From positions 1 through 64,000 of the forward strand of contig CAMHFN010000006.1 in assembly GCA_946184615.1 (NCBI GenBank): a DNA stretch of 64,000 nucleotides, written 5' to 3'. Position 1 is the first letter of the stretch, and each line of letters starts with the position of its first letter. The stretch comes from an uncultured Bacteroidales bacterium (lineage in GTDB: Bacteria; Bacteroidota; Bacteroidia; Bacteroidales; F082). Positions 27,546 through 37,641 of this stretch are shown here, piece by piece. The translations under genes and the position numbers were made by a program. The notes below the pieces were generated by a model that saw nothing but the letters and a program-made list of their open reading frames with translations, did not search any database and was not told the DNA's origin.

Positions 27546-27908
27546 ATGCAAAATAATCTAGACTTCGGAAAGCGCGGTGAGGACCTCGCCGTCAATTATT
27601 TAATCGATAAAGGCTACCAAATCCTTGAACGTAATTGGCGCTCGGGGCATAAGGAAATTGACATCATCGCCTTGGATGGCAACACCCTGGTGGCGGTGGA
27701 GGTAAAGACGCGCCAATCCAACACCTATGGCGAACCGGATATCGCCGTAGATGTGATGAAACAAAAGATGCTCATCTGGGCCGCCGAGGCCTATGTGCGA
27801 TATAAAAATCTAGATGTGGAAATCCGTTTCGACATCATCTCCATTGTGATGACCAACACAGAAATACATCTCGAACACCTCGAGGATGCCTTTATACCCA
27901 CAATTTAA
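27546..27908 (+). CDS. YraN family (UPF0102) predicted endonuclease
   Basis: Small nuclease-fold protein of 120 residues. ATG 27546 is preferred over the TTG one codon earlier that opens the track ORF. The PD-(D/E)xK-like core is visible: GKRGEDLAVNYL, ILERNWRSGHKEIDIIALD, and VAVEVKTRQSN, giving Asp and Glu-x-Lys in register. The family is widespread with an unclear role, often suggested to be in DNA repair or recombination. The stop codon directly abuts the stop of the convergent metG. Confidence 0.9.
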   Translation: MQNNLDFGKRGEDLAVNYLIDKGYQILERNWRSGHKEIDIIALDGNTLVAVEVKTRQSNTYGEPDIAVDVMKQKMLIWAAEAYVRYKNLDVEIRFDIISIVMTNTEIHLEHLEDAFIPTI

Positions 27909-29969
27909 CTACCCCACTGAACAACCCGGTGCCACCAAATCGCTTGGGGTGAGTAGGACCAAACGTCCGTCCTTGTCTTCTGCGGAGAGAATCATGCCCT
28001 CGCTCACCACACCTTTCAACTTACGAGGCTCAAAGTTGGCGACGAAACAAACCTGCTTGCCAACTAATTTCTCGGGCTCGGTGTAATATTTGGCGATACC
28101 GCTCACAATCGTACGTTTGTTCATGCCGTCGTCAATGAGGAACTGTAACAGCTTGTCGGCCTTCGGCACCTTTTGGCACTCAAGTATGGTGCCCACGCGA
28201 ACATCCACCTTCAAATAATCATCAAAACTGACCACAGGCTTCACTTCAGCAGGCTTCCAGGCATTCAGCTGATTTGCTTTCTTGATTTCGTCCAAACGTT
28301 TCAGTTGGGCCTCTACCACACTATCTTCTACCTTTTCGAAGAGCAGTTCAGGTTGATTGATGACATGACCTTCCGGAAGCAGGACGGTGTTCTCAGCATC
28401 GTTCCAGCCCTTTACTTCAAGACCGATCATCTGCTGGAGCTTCTTCGCACTAAAGGGCAGGAAAGGCTCGCTGAGGATGGCAAGATGCGCCACGATTTGC
28501 AGCGACACTGCCATCACCGTCTTCACACGCTCAGGGTCGGTCTTGATCTGCTTCCAAGGCTCGTTGTCGGTGAGATATTTGTTGCCCAAACGGGCAAGGT
28601 TCATCAGCTCGGAGAGTCCCTCACGGAACTTGTAATTTTCAATGAGTCGTCCTATTTTTTGCGGATAGGAATTCATCTCTTCAATAGCGGCCTTATCCGC
28701 TTCGTTGAGGTTATCCAAAACAGGAACAGCGCCCTCATAATACTTATGGGTCAGCACAAGGGTGCGATTGACGAAGTTACCAAAGATGGCCAACAGTTCG
28801 TTGTTGTTGCGGTCCTGATAATCCTTCCAAGTGAAGTTGTTGTCCTTGGTCTCAGGCGCATTGGCGGTCAACACATAACGCAGCACATCCTGTTTGCCAG
28901 GGAACTCCTGCAAGTATTCATGGAGCCAGATGGCCCAGTTGCGTGAAGTTGAGATTTTATCATTTTCGAGGTTGAGGAATTCGTTGGCGGGCACGTTTTC
29001 GGGGACGATATAGTCGCCATAAGCTTTCAACATGCAAGGGAAGATGATGCAGTGGAACACGATATTGTCCTTGCCGATGAAATGCACCAGCTTGGTCTCT
29101 GGATCTTTCCACCATTTTTCCCAGTTGTCGCCACGTTGTTCGCAGATCTCCTTGGTGTTGCTGATGTAACCGATAGGAGCATCAAACCAGACATACAACA
29201 CTTTGCCATCGGCACCTTCGAGCGGGACAGGCACACCCCAGTCCAAGTCACGGGTGACGGCACGAGGTTGCAGACCGCCGTCGAGCCAGCTCTTCACTTG
29301 ACCATATACGTTGACTTTCCACTCCTTATGGCCTTCGAGAATCCACTCACGGAGCCAGGATTCATATTGGTCGAGAGGAAGATACCAGTGTTTGGTCGGT
29401 TTTTTCACCAAGGCCGCACCGCTGAGTTGCGAATGCGGATTGATAAGTTCATCGGGGCTCAAGGATGAACCGCATTTTTCACATTGGTCGCCGTATGCAC
29501 CTTCGGCACCACATTTGGGGCAGGTGCCCACGATATATCTGTCCGAAAGGAACTTCTGGCGTTCAGGATCGAAGTATTGTTCGGTCTCTTTCTCAATGAA
29601 CTTCCCTTCGTCATAGAGTTTCTTGAAGAACTCTTGGGCGGTGGCGCGGTGCATCTTCGAAGAGGTTCTTGAATAGATGTCGTAGCTAATGCCCAACTCC
29701 TCAAACGACTTCTTGATAATGGCGTGGTAGCGGTCCACAATGTCTTGTGGCGTACAGCCTTCTTTTTCAGCCTTGATGGTAATGGGCACACCATGTTCGT
29801 CGGAACCACCGACAAACAGCACTTCCTCGCCTCGCATTCGCAGATAGCGGACGTAGGTATCGGCGGGGATATAGACGCCGGCTAAATGACCGATATGGAC
29901 GGGGCCGTTGGCGTAAGGCAAGGCCGTGGTTACAGTGTAACGCTTGAAATGTTTGTTCGTTGATTCCAT
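27909..29969 (-). CDS. metG: Methionyl-tRNA synthetase
   Basis: Charges tRNA-Met. I start at MESTNKHF (686 residues) rather than nine codons earlier. The class I signature is [17 protein letters not shown] zinc knuckle follows ([18 protein letters not shown]), and the KMSKS loop reads DKISTSRNW. The C-terminal EMAP/Arc1p-type tRNA-binding domain is present ([20 protein letters not shown] ... GIAKYY). It has its own -7 box and is divergent from the DUF937 gene. Length and all blocks are complete. Confidence 0.97.
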   Translation of the reverse strand: MESTNKHFKRYTVTTALPYANGPVHIGHLAGVYIPADTYVRYLRMRGEEVLFVGGSDEHGVPITIKAEKEGCTPQDIVDRYHAIIKKSFEELGISYDIYSRTSSKMHRATAQEFFKKLYDEGKFIEKETEQYFDPERQKFLSDRYIVGTCPKCGAEGAYGDQCEKCGSSLSPDELINPHSQLSGAALVKKPTKHWYLPLDQYESWLREWILEGHKEWKVNVYGQVKSWLDGGLQPRAVTRDLDWGVPVPLEGADGKVLYVWFDAPIGYISNTKEICEQRGDNWEKWWKDPETKLVHFIGKDNIVFHCIIFPCMLKAYGDYIVPENVPANEFLNLENDKISTSRNWAIWLHEYLQEFPGKQDVLRYVLTANAPETKDNNFTWKDYQDRNNNELLAIFGNFVNRTLVLTHKYYEGAVPVLDNLNEADKAAIEEMNSYPQKIGRLIENYKFREGLSELMNLARLGNKYLTDNEPWKQIKTDPERVKTVMAVSLQIVAHLAILSEPFLPFSAKKLQQMIGLEVKGWNDAENTVLLPEGHVINQPELLFEKVEDSVVEAQLKRLDEIKKANQLNAWKPAEVKPVVSFDDYLKVDVRVGTILECQKVPKADKLLQFLIDDGMNKRTIVSGIAKYYTEPEKLVGKQVCFVANFEPRKLKGVVSEGMILSAEDKDGRLVLLTPSDLVAPGCSVG

Positions 29970-29993
29970 AATGATTATTTTAAAAACAGAATG

Positions 29994-30001
29994 CAAAAAT
30001 A
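29994..30001 (-). promoter_or_regulatory. -7 box of metG
   Basis: TATTTTTG on the minus strand, 24 bases before the metG ATG, in the divergent region shared with the DUF937 gene. Confidence 0.5.
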
Positions 30002-30023
30002 ATGCTTTTCAAACAAAAAAATA

Positions 30024-30031
30024 TATCTTTG
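30024..30031 (+). promoter_or_regulatory. -7 box of the DUF937 gene
   Basis: TATCTTTG, 26 bases before the ATG at 30058; it faces the metG promoter. Confidence 0.55.
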
Positions 30032-30057
30032 CACTTCAACCCATAAAAAAACTTAAC

Positions 30058-30609
30058 ATGGACTTAAACAGTATTATCGGAGCGTTGACCGCTGGTAGCG
30101 CCGTCAACGACATGGGCAAACAATTCAACATGAACGGCAACCAGGTGAACTCGGTTATCAACGCCGCTCTTCCAACCCTCATCGGTGCCATGCAGAAAAA
30201 TGCAGCCACTGAAAGTGGGGCTTCCTCACTGGCTGGTGCCTTGGCAAGCCATCTGGGCGATGGCATCAATCTGAGCAGTGCTGGCCTTACCGACGGAGGT
30301 AAGATATTAAACCATATCTTGGGAAATGATTCCGGCGCTGTCTTTTCCGCTTTGGCCAAGAAGACAGGTACCAACAGCAACCAAGTTGGTGGTATTTTAT
30401 CTGCCATTGCCCCGATGTTACTTGGCTTGTTGGGTCAAGGACAAAAGAGCACAAACACAGGTATCGGTGGATTAGGTGGATTGCTTGGCGGTCTTCTCGG
30501 CGGCAGTGGCAAATCCTCTGGCGGTGGCCTCGGCAGTCTCCTTGGTGGTGCCATGGGTGACAACAACAACAATGGCATCCCCGATATCATCGAGGGATTC
30601 ATGAAATAA
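30058..30609 (+). CDS. DUF937 domain protein
   Basis: Predicted cytosolic protein of 183 residues, function unknown. ATG 30058 (MDLNSIIG) is chosen because the longer track ORF would run through the divergent promoters. The N-terminal two thirds resemble DUF937 (QVNSVINAALPTLIGAMQKNA, helical and Ala/Gly-rich). A Gly-rich linker (GGLGGLLGGLLGGSGKSS) leads to a tail ending DNNNNGIPDIIEGFMK, which looks like a calcium-type or dockerin-like Asp/Asn motif. trkA follows 35 bases downstream, separated by a heptad repeat. Confidence 0.8.
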   Translation: MDLNSIIGALTAGSAVNDMGKQFNMNGNQVNSVINAALPTLIGAMQKNAATESGASSLAGALASHLGDGINLSSAGLTDGGKILNHILGNDSGAVFSALAKKTGTNSNQVGGILSAIAPMLLGLLGQGQKSTNTGIGGLGGLLGGLLGGSGKSSGGGLGSLLGGAMGDNNNNGIPDIIEGFMK

Positions 30610-30641
30610 CGGAGAACGGAAAACTGTAAACGATAAACTGA
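30609..30641 (+). repeat. Heptad repeat between DUF937 gene and trkA
   Basis: CGGAGAA CGGAAAA CTGTAAA CGATAAA CTGATAAA runs in seven-base steps with a drifting unit. It fills almost the whole intergenic space. Confidence 0.6.
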
Positions 30642-30644
30642 TAA

Positions 30645-31985
30645 ATGGATATTGTCATTGCTGGAGATGGTGAAGTGGGACTGCATCTGGCGGAAGCCTT
30701 GGTGCGCGACAACCATAACATTACTATCGTGGACCCCCACGAGGAATTACTGAAAATGGTGGAGTCGCACAGCGATGTGATGACCATCACAGGCGACTCC
30801 ACCTCCACTTCGGTTCTGCAACGCGCCAACGTAGCAAAATCCGACTTGGTCATTGCTGTGCTACACGATGAGCATATCAACCTGCTCACGGGCATCGTCG
30901 CCAAAAAACTCGGAGCCAAAAAGGTCATCGCACGTGTCAACACCATGGAGAACCTGAGTCCCGAAGTATGGCGCATGTATCAAGATTTGGGCATTGACGG
31001 ACTGCTGTCACCTGAAGATATCGCAGCACAGGAAATCATCTCACTGTTGAAACAGAATGCCTCTCTTGAGACCTACGACTTCTCCGGCGGCAAGCTGAAA
31101 CTCTTCATGGTGAAACTGGAACAAGGCGCTGAAATCATCGGAAAGAGCGTGAGTGAAGTCATCGAAAAGTATCAGCACATCGATTTCCGAGTCGCAGTGA
31201 TACACCGTCGGCAAAACACCTTTATCCCTCAAGATGACACCGTGTTTCAAGTGGCCGACATGGTGTATGTAGTCACGAAACCCCATGCCGTTAAAGACAT
31301 CATCCGTTTGAGTGGCAAGAAGCAGGTCAACATCCATAACGTGATGATTGTGGGTGGAGGACGTGTAGGTCGCATCACCGCCAAAAGGCTCGAAAACGAG
31401 TTGAACATCAAGATTTTGGAGATCAGCAAGGAACGTTGCACCGAACTCACCAACAGCCTTTCCAACGCCTTGGTCGTCAATGGCGATGCCCGCAACCTCG
31501 ACACACTCGAAGATGAAGACATCTCCAGCATGGACGCTTTCATCGCCGTCACCGAAAACACGGAGACCAACATCTTGACGTGCCTACAAGCCAAGGCCTT
31601 CGGAGTGAAAAAGACCATCGCCTTGGTGGAGAACATCGACTACATCGATATCTCACAAAACATCGGCATAGACAGCATCATCAACAAAAAGCTCATTGCC
31701 GCCAGCTACATGGTGCGTTACACCCTGGGTGCCAAGGTCTCCACGATGAAATGTCTCAGCGGCATTGATGCCGACATTGTGGAATTCGAAGTGCGTCAAG
31801 GATCTGGCGTGACCCGCAAGATGATCGGCAAATTGCCCATGCCTTCAGATGCCATCATCTGCGGCATCGTACGCGACGGTGAGAGTTACATCGCCACCGA
31901 CGATTTCGAAATCCAAGCCGAAGATCAGGTGGTGGTATTAGCCTTGCCCAATGCCATCCCCGCCGTTGAACGACTGTTCCATTAA
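30645..31985 (+). CDS. trkA: Trk potassium uptake system regulatory protein TrkA
   Basis: Cytoplasmic NAD(H)/ATP-binding gating subunit of the Trk potassium transporter. Its 446 residues form two RCK repeats, each with a Rossmann glycine motif (MDIVIAGDGEVGLHLAEAL near residue 1; VMIVGGGRVGRITAKRL near 231) and a C-terminal RCK_C module. The start ATG lies just behind the heptad repeat. trkH follows after 12 bases, so both subunits are very likely co-transcribed. Confidence 0.95.
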   Translation: MDIVIAGDGEVGLHLAEALVRDNHNITIVDPHEELLKMVESHSDVMTITGDSTSTSVLQRANVAKSDLVIAVLHDEHINLLTGIVAKKLGAKKVIARVNTMENLSPEVWRMYQDLGIDGLLSPEDIAAQEIISLLKQNASLETYDFSGGKLKLFMVKLEQGAEIIGKSVSEVIEKYQHIDFRVAVIHRRQNTFIPQDDTVFQVADMVYVVTKPHAVKDIIRLSGKKQVNIHNVMIVGGGRVGRITAKRLENELNIKILEISKERCTELTNSLSNALVVNGDARNLDTLEDEDISSMDAFIAVTENTETNILTCLQAKAFGVKKTIALVENIDYIDISQNIGIDSIINKKLIAASYMVRYTLGAKVSTMKCLSGIDADIVEFEVRQGSGVTRKMIGKLPMPSDAIICGIVRDGESYIATDDFEIQAEDQVVVLALPNAIPAVERLFH

Positions 31986-31997
31986 TTCCCCTCCCCC

Positions 31998-33458
31998 ATG
32001 AGTGCCACCGGAAAAACCAGTCTTCCCGTATTACTGCGTGTACAAGGGTTTTTAGTGCTCATTGAGGGGTTCTTTATGCTTACCGTCCTTCCTGTCACCT
32101 ATTTCCATCACGGCATCAACGCTTTCAGCATGCCGTTTGCTGCCCTCATCACGGTGCTTACAGGATTTATTCTATGTTTTTCGACCCGACGGCATAAAAA
32201 AACGCAACTCAACCACCGCGAGGGGGTTATCACCATCTGCCTATCCTGGCTTGTACTCTCGTTGTTCGGCGGACTGCCTTTCCTGCTCAGCAAGAGCGTC
32301 CCTAATTTCACAGACGCTTTCTTCGAGGCCCTATCGGGTTTCACCACCACAGGAGCCACCATCCTCACCCACATCGAAACGGTGCCCAAGGACATCTTGT
32401 TATGGCGAAGCATGACCCAATGGATGGGAGGTTTGGCCATCATCGTCTTTGGGGTGGCTTTGATGCCCCTGCTCGGCATTGGCGGGATGCAACTGTTTAT
32501 GATTGAGATGAATGGCATCAACTATGACAAGCTGCATCCCCGTACCATGCACACAGCGAAAAGGCTGTGGGGACTTTATATCTTCTTCACCTTGCTGGAG
32601 ACCTTATTGCTCCATTTCGGCGACATGGATTGGTTCGATGCCCTCTGCCATTCCTTGACTACGATCTCATCGGGCGGGTTCTCCACCCGTACCAGCAGCT
32701 TGGCCGGCTTTTCCAACTATTCACAGATTGTGGTGATGTGCTTCATGATTCTGTCGGGGTGTAATTTCACGCTGTTGCTCATCGCCCTAGTGCGACGACC
32801 CAAGGCTTTATTGAACAATGAAGAGTTCAAAAACTTTATCTTTAGCATCCTGGGATTTAGTACCGTACTTGCTATCGCCCTGATTTTCATGGTAAAACAA
32901 CCCATTAATAGCGCACTACGCTCCTCCTTCTTCAGCGTGACCTCACTCCTCACCACGACTGGGTTTTTTGTCAGCGACTACACCCTATGGCCTGTGGGGC
33001 TATGGGGCTTACTCCTGCTATTGATGTTTATTGGAGCTTGTTCCGGTTCTACCGCAGGAGGCATTAAAATCATACGGCATCTTATTTTTATCAAGAACGC
33101 ACTTTTGGAGCTAAAGCGCATCCTTCATCCCAGTGCTGTCATTCCTGTGAAAATCAACAGGAAATCCGTGTCCAAAAGTGTGATTATTAAGACGATGACC
33201 TTTGTCTTCCTCTACTTCTTCCTCTTTATCGGAGGCATTGTCATCCTGCTCTCGCTAGGCATTGACTTCAACACCTCCGTAGGTGCCTCCATTGCTTCGC
33301 TGAGCAACCTCGGCACAGGCATCGGACAAGTGGGACCTTGGGGCACCTACGCCTTCTTACCCCAAGTAGCCAAATGGGTACTGATGGTATTTATGTTGCT
33401 CGGACGAGTAGAGATCTTTACTCTTATTTCGATCTTCTCGAAGAGTTTTTGGAAGTAG
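31998..33458 (+). CDS. trkH: Trk potassium uptake system membrane subunit TrkH
   Basis: Potassium-conducting membrane subunit. It has 486 residues and many hydrophobic helices. Four pore-loop filters can be seen: ALSGFTTTGATI, TTISSGGFSTR, SLLTTTGFFVSD and SLSNLGTGIGQVGP, the last with the asymmetric Asn-Leu sequence common in TrkH/KtrB proteins. It pairs with trkA directly upstream. The stop is one base from the stop of the convergent gene 33460-35544. Confidence 0.95.
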   Translation: MSATGKTSLPVLLRVQGFLVLIEGFFMLTVLPVTYFHHGINAFSMPFAALITVLTGFILCFSTRRHKKTQLNHREGVITICLSWLVLSLFGGLPFLLSKSVPNFTDAFFEALSGFTTTGATILTHIETVPKDILLWRSMTQWMGGLAIIVFGVALMPLLGIGGMQLFMIEMNGINYDKLHPRTMHTAKRLWGLYIFFTLLETLLLHFGDMDWFDALCHSLTTISSGGFSTRTSSLAGFSNYSQIVVMCFMILSGCNFTLLLIALVRRPKALLNNEEFKNFIFSILGFSTVLAIALIFMVKQPINSALRSSFFSVTSLLTTTGFFVSDYTLWPVGLWGLLLLLMFIGACSGSTAGGIKIIRHLIFIKNALLELKRILHPSAVIPVKINRKSVSKSVIIKTMTFVFLYFFLFIGGIVILLSLGIDFNTSVGASIASLSNLGTGIGQVGPWGTYAFLPQVAKWVLMVFMLLGRVEIFTLISIFSKSFWK

Positions 33459-33459
33459 G

Positions 33460-35544
33460 TTATTTCACTACCTTAAAGACGACGGGCAGTGCTTCATTGC
33501 CATTCTCGAAGTGATACATGACATCACTCTCTCCATAGACGTTGGTACTCAGCGTCATCACGTAAGTCTTTCCAGAAGAGAACACCTTGAAGAACTTCGT
33601 ATCTTCTTCAGAGATTTCAGTGGCATCGGTCACGGTACGGGAGACCAACGCTTCATTCTCCGAAACCGCTTCTTCCAAAGTTTGTCCAGCCTTCACCTCA
33701 TACACATTCACTTCATACTCCACATAATCCCCTTGGGCAACATCCTGGACAGGAGTCCAAGAGACAGGGAACGACTTGGCTTTCTTTACTTCAGGCACTG
33801 TTACGGGAATCTGGCAATTTGCCGGGTCATAGATATCATCGCCTGTGCGGTTCAGCGGGGCTTTCCATTGCGGTGTAGTGCAAGCTGGAGCCTCCGGATC
33901 GTCACCCCATTGGAAGAAGACTCCGTTGGAATACATATAGTGTTCCTCCACGAAGTCACGCGAGACGGTGTCGTGGACGTGTTCAGCAACCATTTCGTTG
34001 ACGTAAAAAACGGTATCGGCAATCTGGTATTGCCAATATTCAGCTGTGTAGAAACTCGACAATTGCAAATAGTAGAGGTTACCTTGTTCCAGCTTGGAGC
34101 CCCACCCTTTAAGCGTACGGTTGACCAACTCATGACTATCCATTTTGTTGTAGCGCTCCGGCAGTTCTTCCACGGTCTCACTGAGTATCGGTTCGTACGA
34201 GGTGATGCTATCAATGTCGCCATCAATATAATCATACACTTCAATGGCATAGGAAACATCTTTCAATGCTTCGTGTCGCAAAGGCATGAAGCTCATTTCT
34301 AAATCATCTGTCATCGGGACGGTATAGTAGCCGTCGCTTTCCACATAACGGCGTTTTGGCGTAGGCACATACTGTCTTTCCTCAGGATAGGCTTCTACGA
34401 GACTGGCCACGGTGGCTGCGTCTTGGATAAAACCAGCGAGGTATTGCTCTTTCATCTCCTCAATAATGGTTGCCAAATCCGATTCTTCTTCGACACCGCC
34501 TTCCCACAAGGTCATGCCCTCCACGCCTTCACTTTCGTCATCTTCATCGCTTTCATCGTCCACCGTATAACCATACGTTCTGGTTGTGTAGACTGAAGAG
34601 TTCATCATTCCACTATAGGCATTGTCGGCATAACCCCAGAAGAAGGGCATGGGCTGGCTTTTACCATCATTGGCGATGATGTAGTCGTCCGTTGACCTGC
34701 TGGACATGATTTTCTCAGCCTGCACCTGGGCCACATAGAGGGCTCCTCTTTCCAACTGCACCTTGACATCACGCAAGGTATCGAGTACGATAAAGGTGTT
34801 GTTGCGCACCTCTGCCGAGAAGACGGTTGGGTTATACTTGATGGCATCCTGATAGTTCTGGCCATACAACACTTTCACTACCTTAAACATATATTTAAAG
34901 CGGCTTCTATTGGTAGCACAGTTGGAAATGACAGGCGTCCACAAGAAATTGATTTTCCGAGCAGGGGTCACCACCATCGTTCCATTCAAAGCCATCTGTG
35001 CACCGGCCAAAGGAGACACCAATTCGGGGGCGGAGCCTGAATAGCAGAGGTCGAATGTAGGACACGGTCCGATGGTAAGGTTGTTCGACCGCTCCCGGTC
35101 TTCCCAAAGGTAGATGTCCATGCAGAGTTGATAGGTACCTTCAGGCATCTGTTGTGCACCGATAGGATTATCCAGGACATTGGTTTGCAAACGTTTGTTC
35201 CGTAATTGTGTAATCAATTCATCCCTACCCATCATGTTGACTCCGTTTTGAAGATGAATTTTCTCCGTTGGAAACGAGCCCGGTTTGGTGTGGAAATAGT
35301 ATTCTTGTTTGGTTGTGACTGAGAAGTCCATATCATAAAAGATGTCTATACCTTCGCTTCCAGCACCGTTCACAACAAACTGTACGTTGAAGTAGCGGAA
35401 CGGATCATCCAAATAGTTGGTCGCTGCCGTTGGCAGGTTGGACACCCTTTGGGTTACTATCACCTGAACGGTCTGTGCCGATACGGTCGTAAGTCCCGTA
35501 ACTAGAGTAACCACCAAAACTAAAATTCGAAGAATGCGTTTCAT
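33460..35544 (-). CDS. Exported protein of unknown function, beta-rich
   Basis: I do not recognise this 694-residue protein. It has a signal peptide (LVLVVTLVTGLTTVSAQ), then a globular N-terminal region (RYFNVQFVVNGAGSEGIDIF). Several Fn3-like segments each start with an aromatic-Trp motif (KINFLWTPV, VFFQWGDDPEAP, FPVSWTPVQD). An acidic linker (DDESDEDDESEGVEG) lies near residue 325. There is no sorting domain, so it may stay in the periplasm or attach to the partner encoded 33 bases upstream, an outer-membrane beta-barrel with which it probably forms an operon. Members of such pairs occur in other Bacteroidales; function is unknown. Confidence 0.75.
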   Translation of the reverse strand: MKRILRILVLVVTLVTGLTTVSAQTVQVIVTQRVSNLPTAATNYLDDPFRYFNVQFVVNGAGSEGIDIFYDMDFSVTTKQEYYFHTKPGSFPTEKIHLQNGVNMMGRDELITQLRNKRLQTNVLDNPIGAQQMPEGTYQLCMDIYLWEDRERSNNLTIGPCPTFDLCYSGSAPELVSPLAGAQMALNGTMVVTPARKINFLWTPVISNCATNRSRFKYMFKVVKVLYGQNYQDAIKYNPTVFSAEVRNNTFIVLDTLRDVKVQLERGALYVAQVQAEKIMSSRSTDDYIIANDGKSQPMPFFWGYADNAYSGMMNSSVYTTRTYGYTVDDESDEDDESEGVEGMTLWEGGVEEESDLATIIEEMKEQYLAGFIQDAATVASLVEAYPEERQYVPTPKRRYVESDGYYTVPMTDDLEMSFMPLRHEALKDVSYAIEVYDYIDGDIDSITSYEPILSETVEELPERYNKMDSHELVNRTLKGWGSKLEQGNLYYLQLSSFYTAEYWQYQIADTVFYVNEMVAEHVHDTVSRDFVEEHYMYSNGVFFQWGDDPEAPACTTPQWKAPLNRTGDDIYDPANCQIPVTVPEVKKAKSFPVSWTPVQDVAQGDYVEYEVNVYEVKAGQTLEEAVSENEALVSRTVTDATEISEEDTKFFKVFSSGKTYVMTLSTNVYGESDVMYHFENGNEALPVVFKVVK

Positions 35545-35577
35545 ATCAAGATTTGTTTTTATAATTCTGAATTGTTG

Positions 35578-37521
35578 TTATCTTTTGTGAGTCTTAATCA
35601 GACGGGAAGCGAAACTATAGCTGTACTCCAGCATGAAGCGCACATCGGTATTGACAGCTACGTGTTGGCCTATGATGATATTGTCGCTATAATTACTCAC
35701 AGCGAGGTAAAGGGACGCATTATGGCGATCCTTGTAGTTCAGCGAAGCGCCCACGCGAGCTGCAACAGAGAGGTCGCGCGTCATTTCGGTACTTGCTTCT
35801 CTGCCGATACGGCGGGCGAGATAGCTCAAGACATGTTTTTCTGCATCCGACAAATCTTCTTCCTCTTTATCAATGCTATAAGCCATCACCAACCTGGCAT
35901 AACCCGAAAGCGTCATGTCTTCCTTTTCAACAAAGTTATACCGCGCACCCCCTGAGAGGCAGTGGGAATTATAGCTATTGCCTATAGAGCGTGACAGGGA
36001 GTAGTCGTAATTGGCATCCAGCGAGAGTCTCGAACTGGCAAGATACACTTCATAGCCGAGACCATAACTCGTGGTAGTGACATCGAAACTCATCCCTTCC
36101 ATCAGTTTGTTCAGGTTCTTGTTCTGCAATAAATTGAAATTCAAGCTGAAGGTATGGTCGTTATCAAGTGACAACGTGTAGCTGGGTGTGACATCCAAAG
36201 AATGGGTGATTTGGTTAATGCGAACCTCTTCTGGAATCTCCATCACTCCGTCAAACTGATTCTGCGTCACGGCATTGTACAAGACATCCAAGCCCACATT
36301 TTCACCAAAGAAGTTGCTCCAACTAACGGTATAGGAACCCACTTGATTGGTGAATAGCTGTTTCTTATCCAAATTGTCACGTTGCAGATAGCCATTCAAA
36401 CTCAGGAAGGCGGTATTGCTAAACATGGAGGCAGAAATATTGCCACCGAACGTCTGGGCATTTTGGTTAAATCCGTTGGCGCCTAAGGACGTATAGTCGG
36501 GTTGCACAAAACGATAAGTGAGTGTGGCGGAGACGGGCTTGAAGTTCAAATTCAACAAAGCATCACCCGCAAAACGGAGCTCACTGCCATAACGGGGATT
36601 GTACAACTTGGGCTTTCTCAACATACCCATAAGTTTGTTGGCTACGGCTGCTCCACTTCCTCCTTTCATCTCCATCTCCGCACGTGCAACATCAGGGGTA
36701 AACAAACTGGCTCCCAGGTTGGCCTCAAACAACACGTTTTTACCAATGGTGAAATGTCCTTTCATACCCAAGGCCAGATTCTCTTTTCCTTTAACTGTTG
36801 AGTCACGCACAAACAAGGTAGTGTCCATCATATCGTACATATACCACTGGGCAGGCAAGCTAGCGGTGTCGTCAACAGCATGTAGAAAGCTGAAATCCAC
36901 ATAGTTACGTAGACTACCGATAGCCATGTGAGCTGCATAGGCTTTACGTTCGAAATGCGGGAACGTAGTGTATGCCACATTGTTCAAGCCGAGCAACGAG
37001 TCGGAAAGGTATTGAATGGCATCGCGGTCATCGAGTTTCGTACGGAAGGTCGTGGCATGGTTGAAATTACCGTAGAAGCCTCCAAAACGGAACTTGTCAC
37101 CTTTATATTCCATACCTACACCATCGAAAGAAATGCCGTTATACGTGTAGTTGGAAAAATTCATACAGGCCGTACCGAAATAAAAGGTGAACTTTTTCCA
37201 TGTAGGTCTGAAATTTAACGTGAATGTCGGATTGGAAAAACTGAACTGTTCGGCACTCACATTAATCAAATTGAGACTCATCGGAATGCTGATACCATAA
37301 AGGTTAAAGGTCATATCAGCATAGGCTACGGCCGAAAACGGTGAGTTGTAATGCAAATCGGCGTTATTCCACGATGAGGTAATTTGGGTTCCAACCGTAC
37401 CCGAAACCGTCAACGGGTCAACGATGGTGTGACGTTCTGATTCCTGTGCCATCGAAGTCAACGGAAGGCCGAGCAACAACGAAAAACAAAGGAAATTCAA
37501 GAGAAGTATACAACGTTTCAT
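35578..37521 (-). CDS. Predicted outer-membrane beta-barrel protein
   Basis: 647 residues with a signal peptide (FSLLLGLPLTSMAQ). The sequence alternates polar and aromatic residues in repeated strands with Tyr/Phe-rich ends (VSWSNFFGENVGLDVLYNA, YGLGYEVYLASSRLSLDANYDYSL), and the C-terminus RFMLEYSYSFASR fits an outer-membrane barrel. It is not TonB-dependent: no plug or TonB box is apparent. It precedes the exported 694-residue protein with a 33-base gap, so they are probably made together. The name of the family is not known to me. Confidence 0.75.
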   Translation of the reverse strand: MKRCILLLNFLCFSLLLGLPLTSMAQESERHTIVDPLTVSGTVGTQITSSWNNADLHYNSPFSAVAYADMTFNLYGISIPMSLNLINVSAEQFSFSNPTFTLNFRPTWKKFTFYFGTACMNFSNYTYNGISFDGVGMEYKGDKFRFGGFYGNFNHATTFRTKLDDRDAIQYLSDSLLGLNNVAYTTFPHFERKAYAAHMAIGSLRNYVDFSFLHAVDDTASLPAQWYMYDMMDTTLFVRDSTVKGKENLALGMKGHFTIGKNVLFEANLGASLFTPDVARAEMEMKGGSGAAVANKLMGMLRKPKLYNPRYGSELRFAGDALLNLNFKPVSATLTYRFVQPDYTSLGANGFNQNAQTFGGNISASMFSNTAFLSLNGYLQRDNLDKKQLFTNQVGSYTVSWSNFFGENVGLDVLYNAVTQNQFDGVMEIPEEVRINQITHSLDVTPSYTLSLDNDHTFSLNFNLLQNKNLNKLMEGMSFDVTTTSYGLGYEVYLASSRLSLDANYDYSLSRSIGNSYNSHCLSGGARYNFVEKEDMTLSGYARLVMAYSIDKEEEDLSDAEKHVLSYLARRIGREASTEMTRDLSVAARVGASLNYKDRHNASLYLAVSNYSDNIIIGQHVAVNTDVRFMLEYSYSFASRLIKTHKR

Positions 37522-37583
37522 GGCAAGAATTTTTTGTTATCAATTGTAATCTTTCTGCAATAATACAAATTAAAAGGATTCAT

Positions 37584-37614
37584 TTTGTATTTTTTCAAAA
37601 AAAATGTATTTTTG
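37584..37614 (+). promoter_or_regulatory. Bacteroidota promoter of the EFR1 gene
   Basis: TTTG (37584-37587) and TATTTTTG (37607-37614) are 19 bases apart, matching the -33/-7 arrangement. The ATG at 37642 follows 27 bases later. Confidence 0.68.
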
Positions 37615-37641
37615 TATTCTGTTTTATTTGAAAAAACAACC

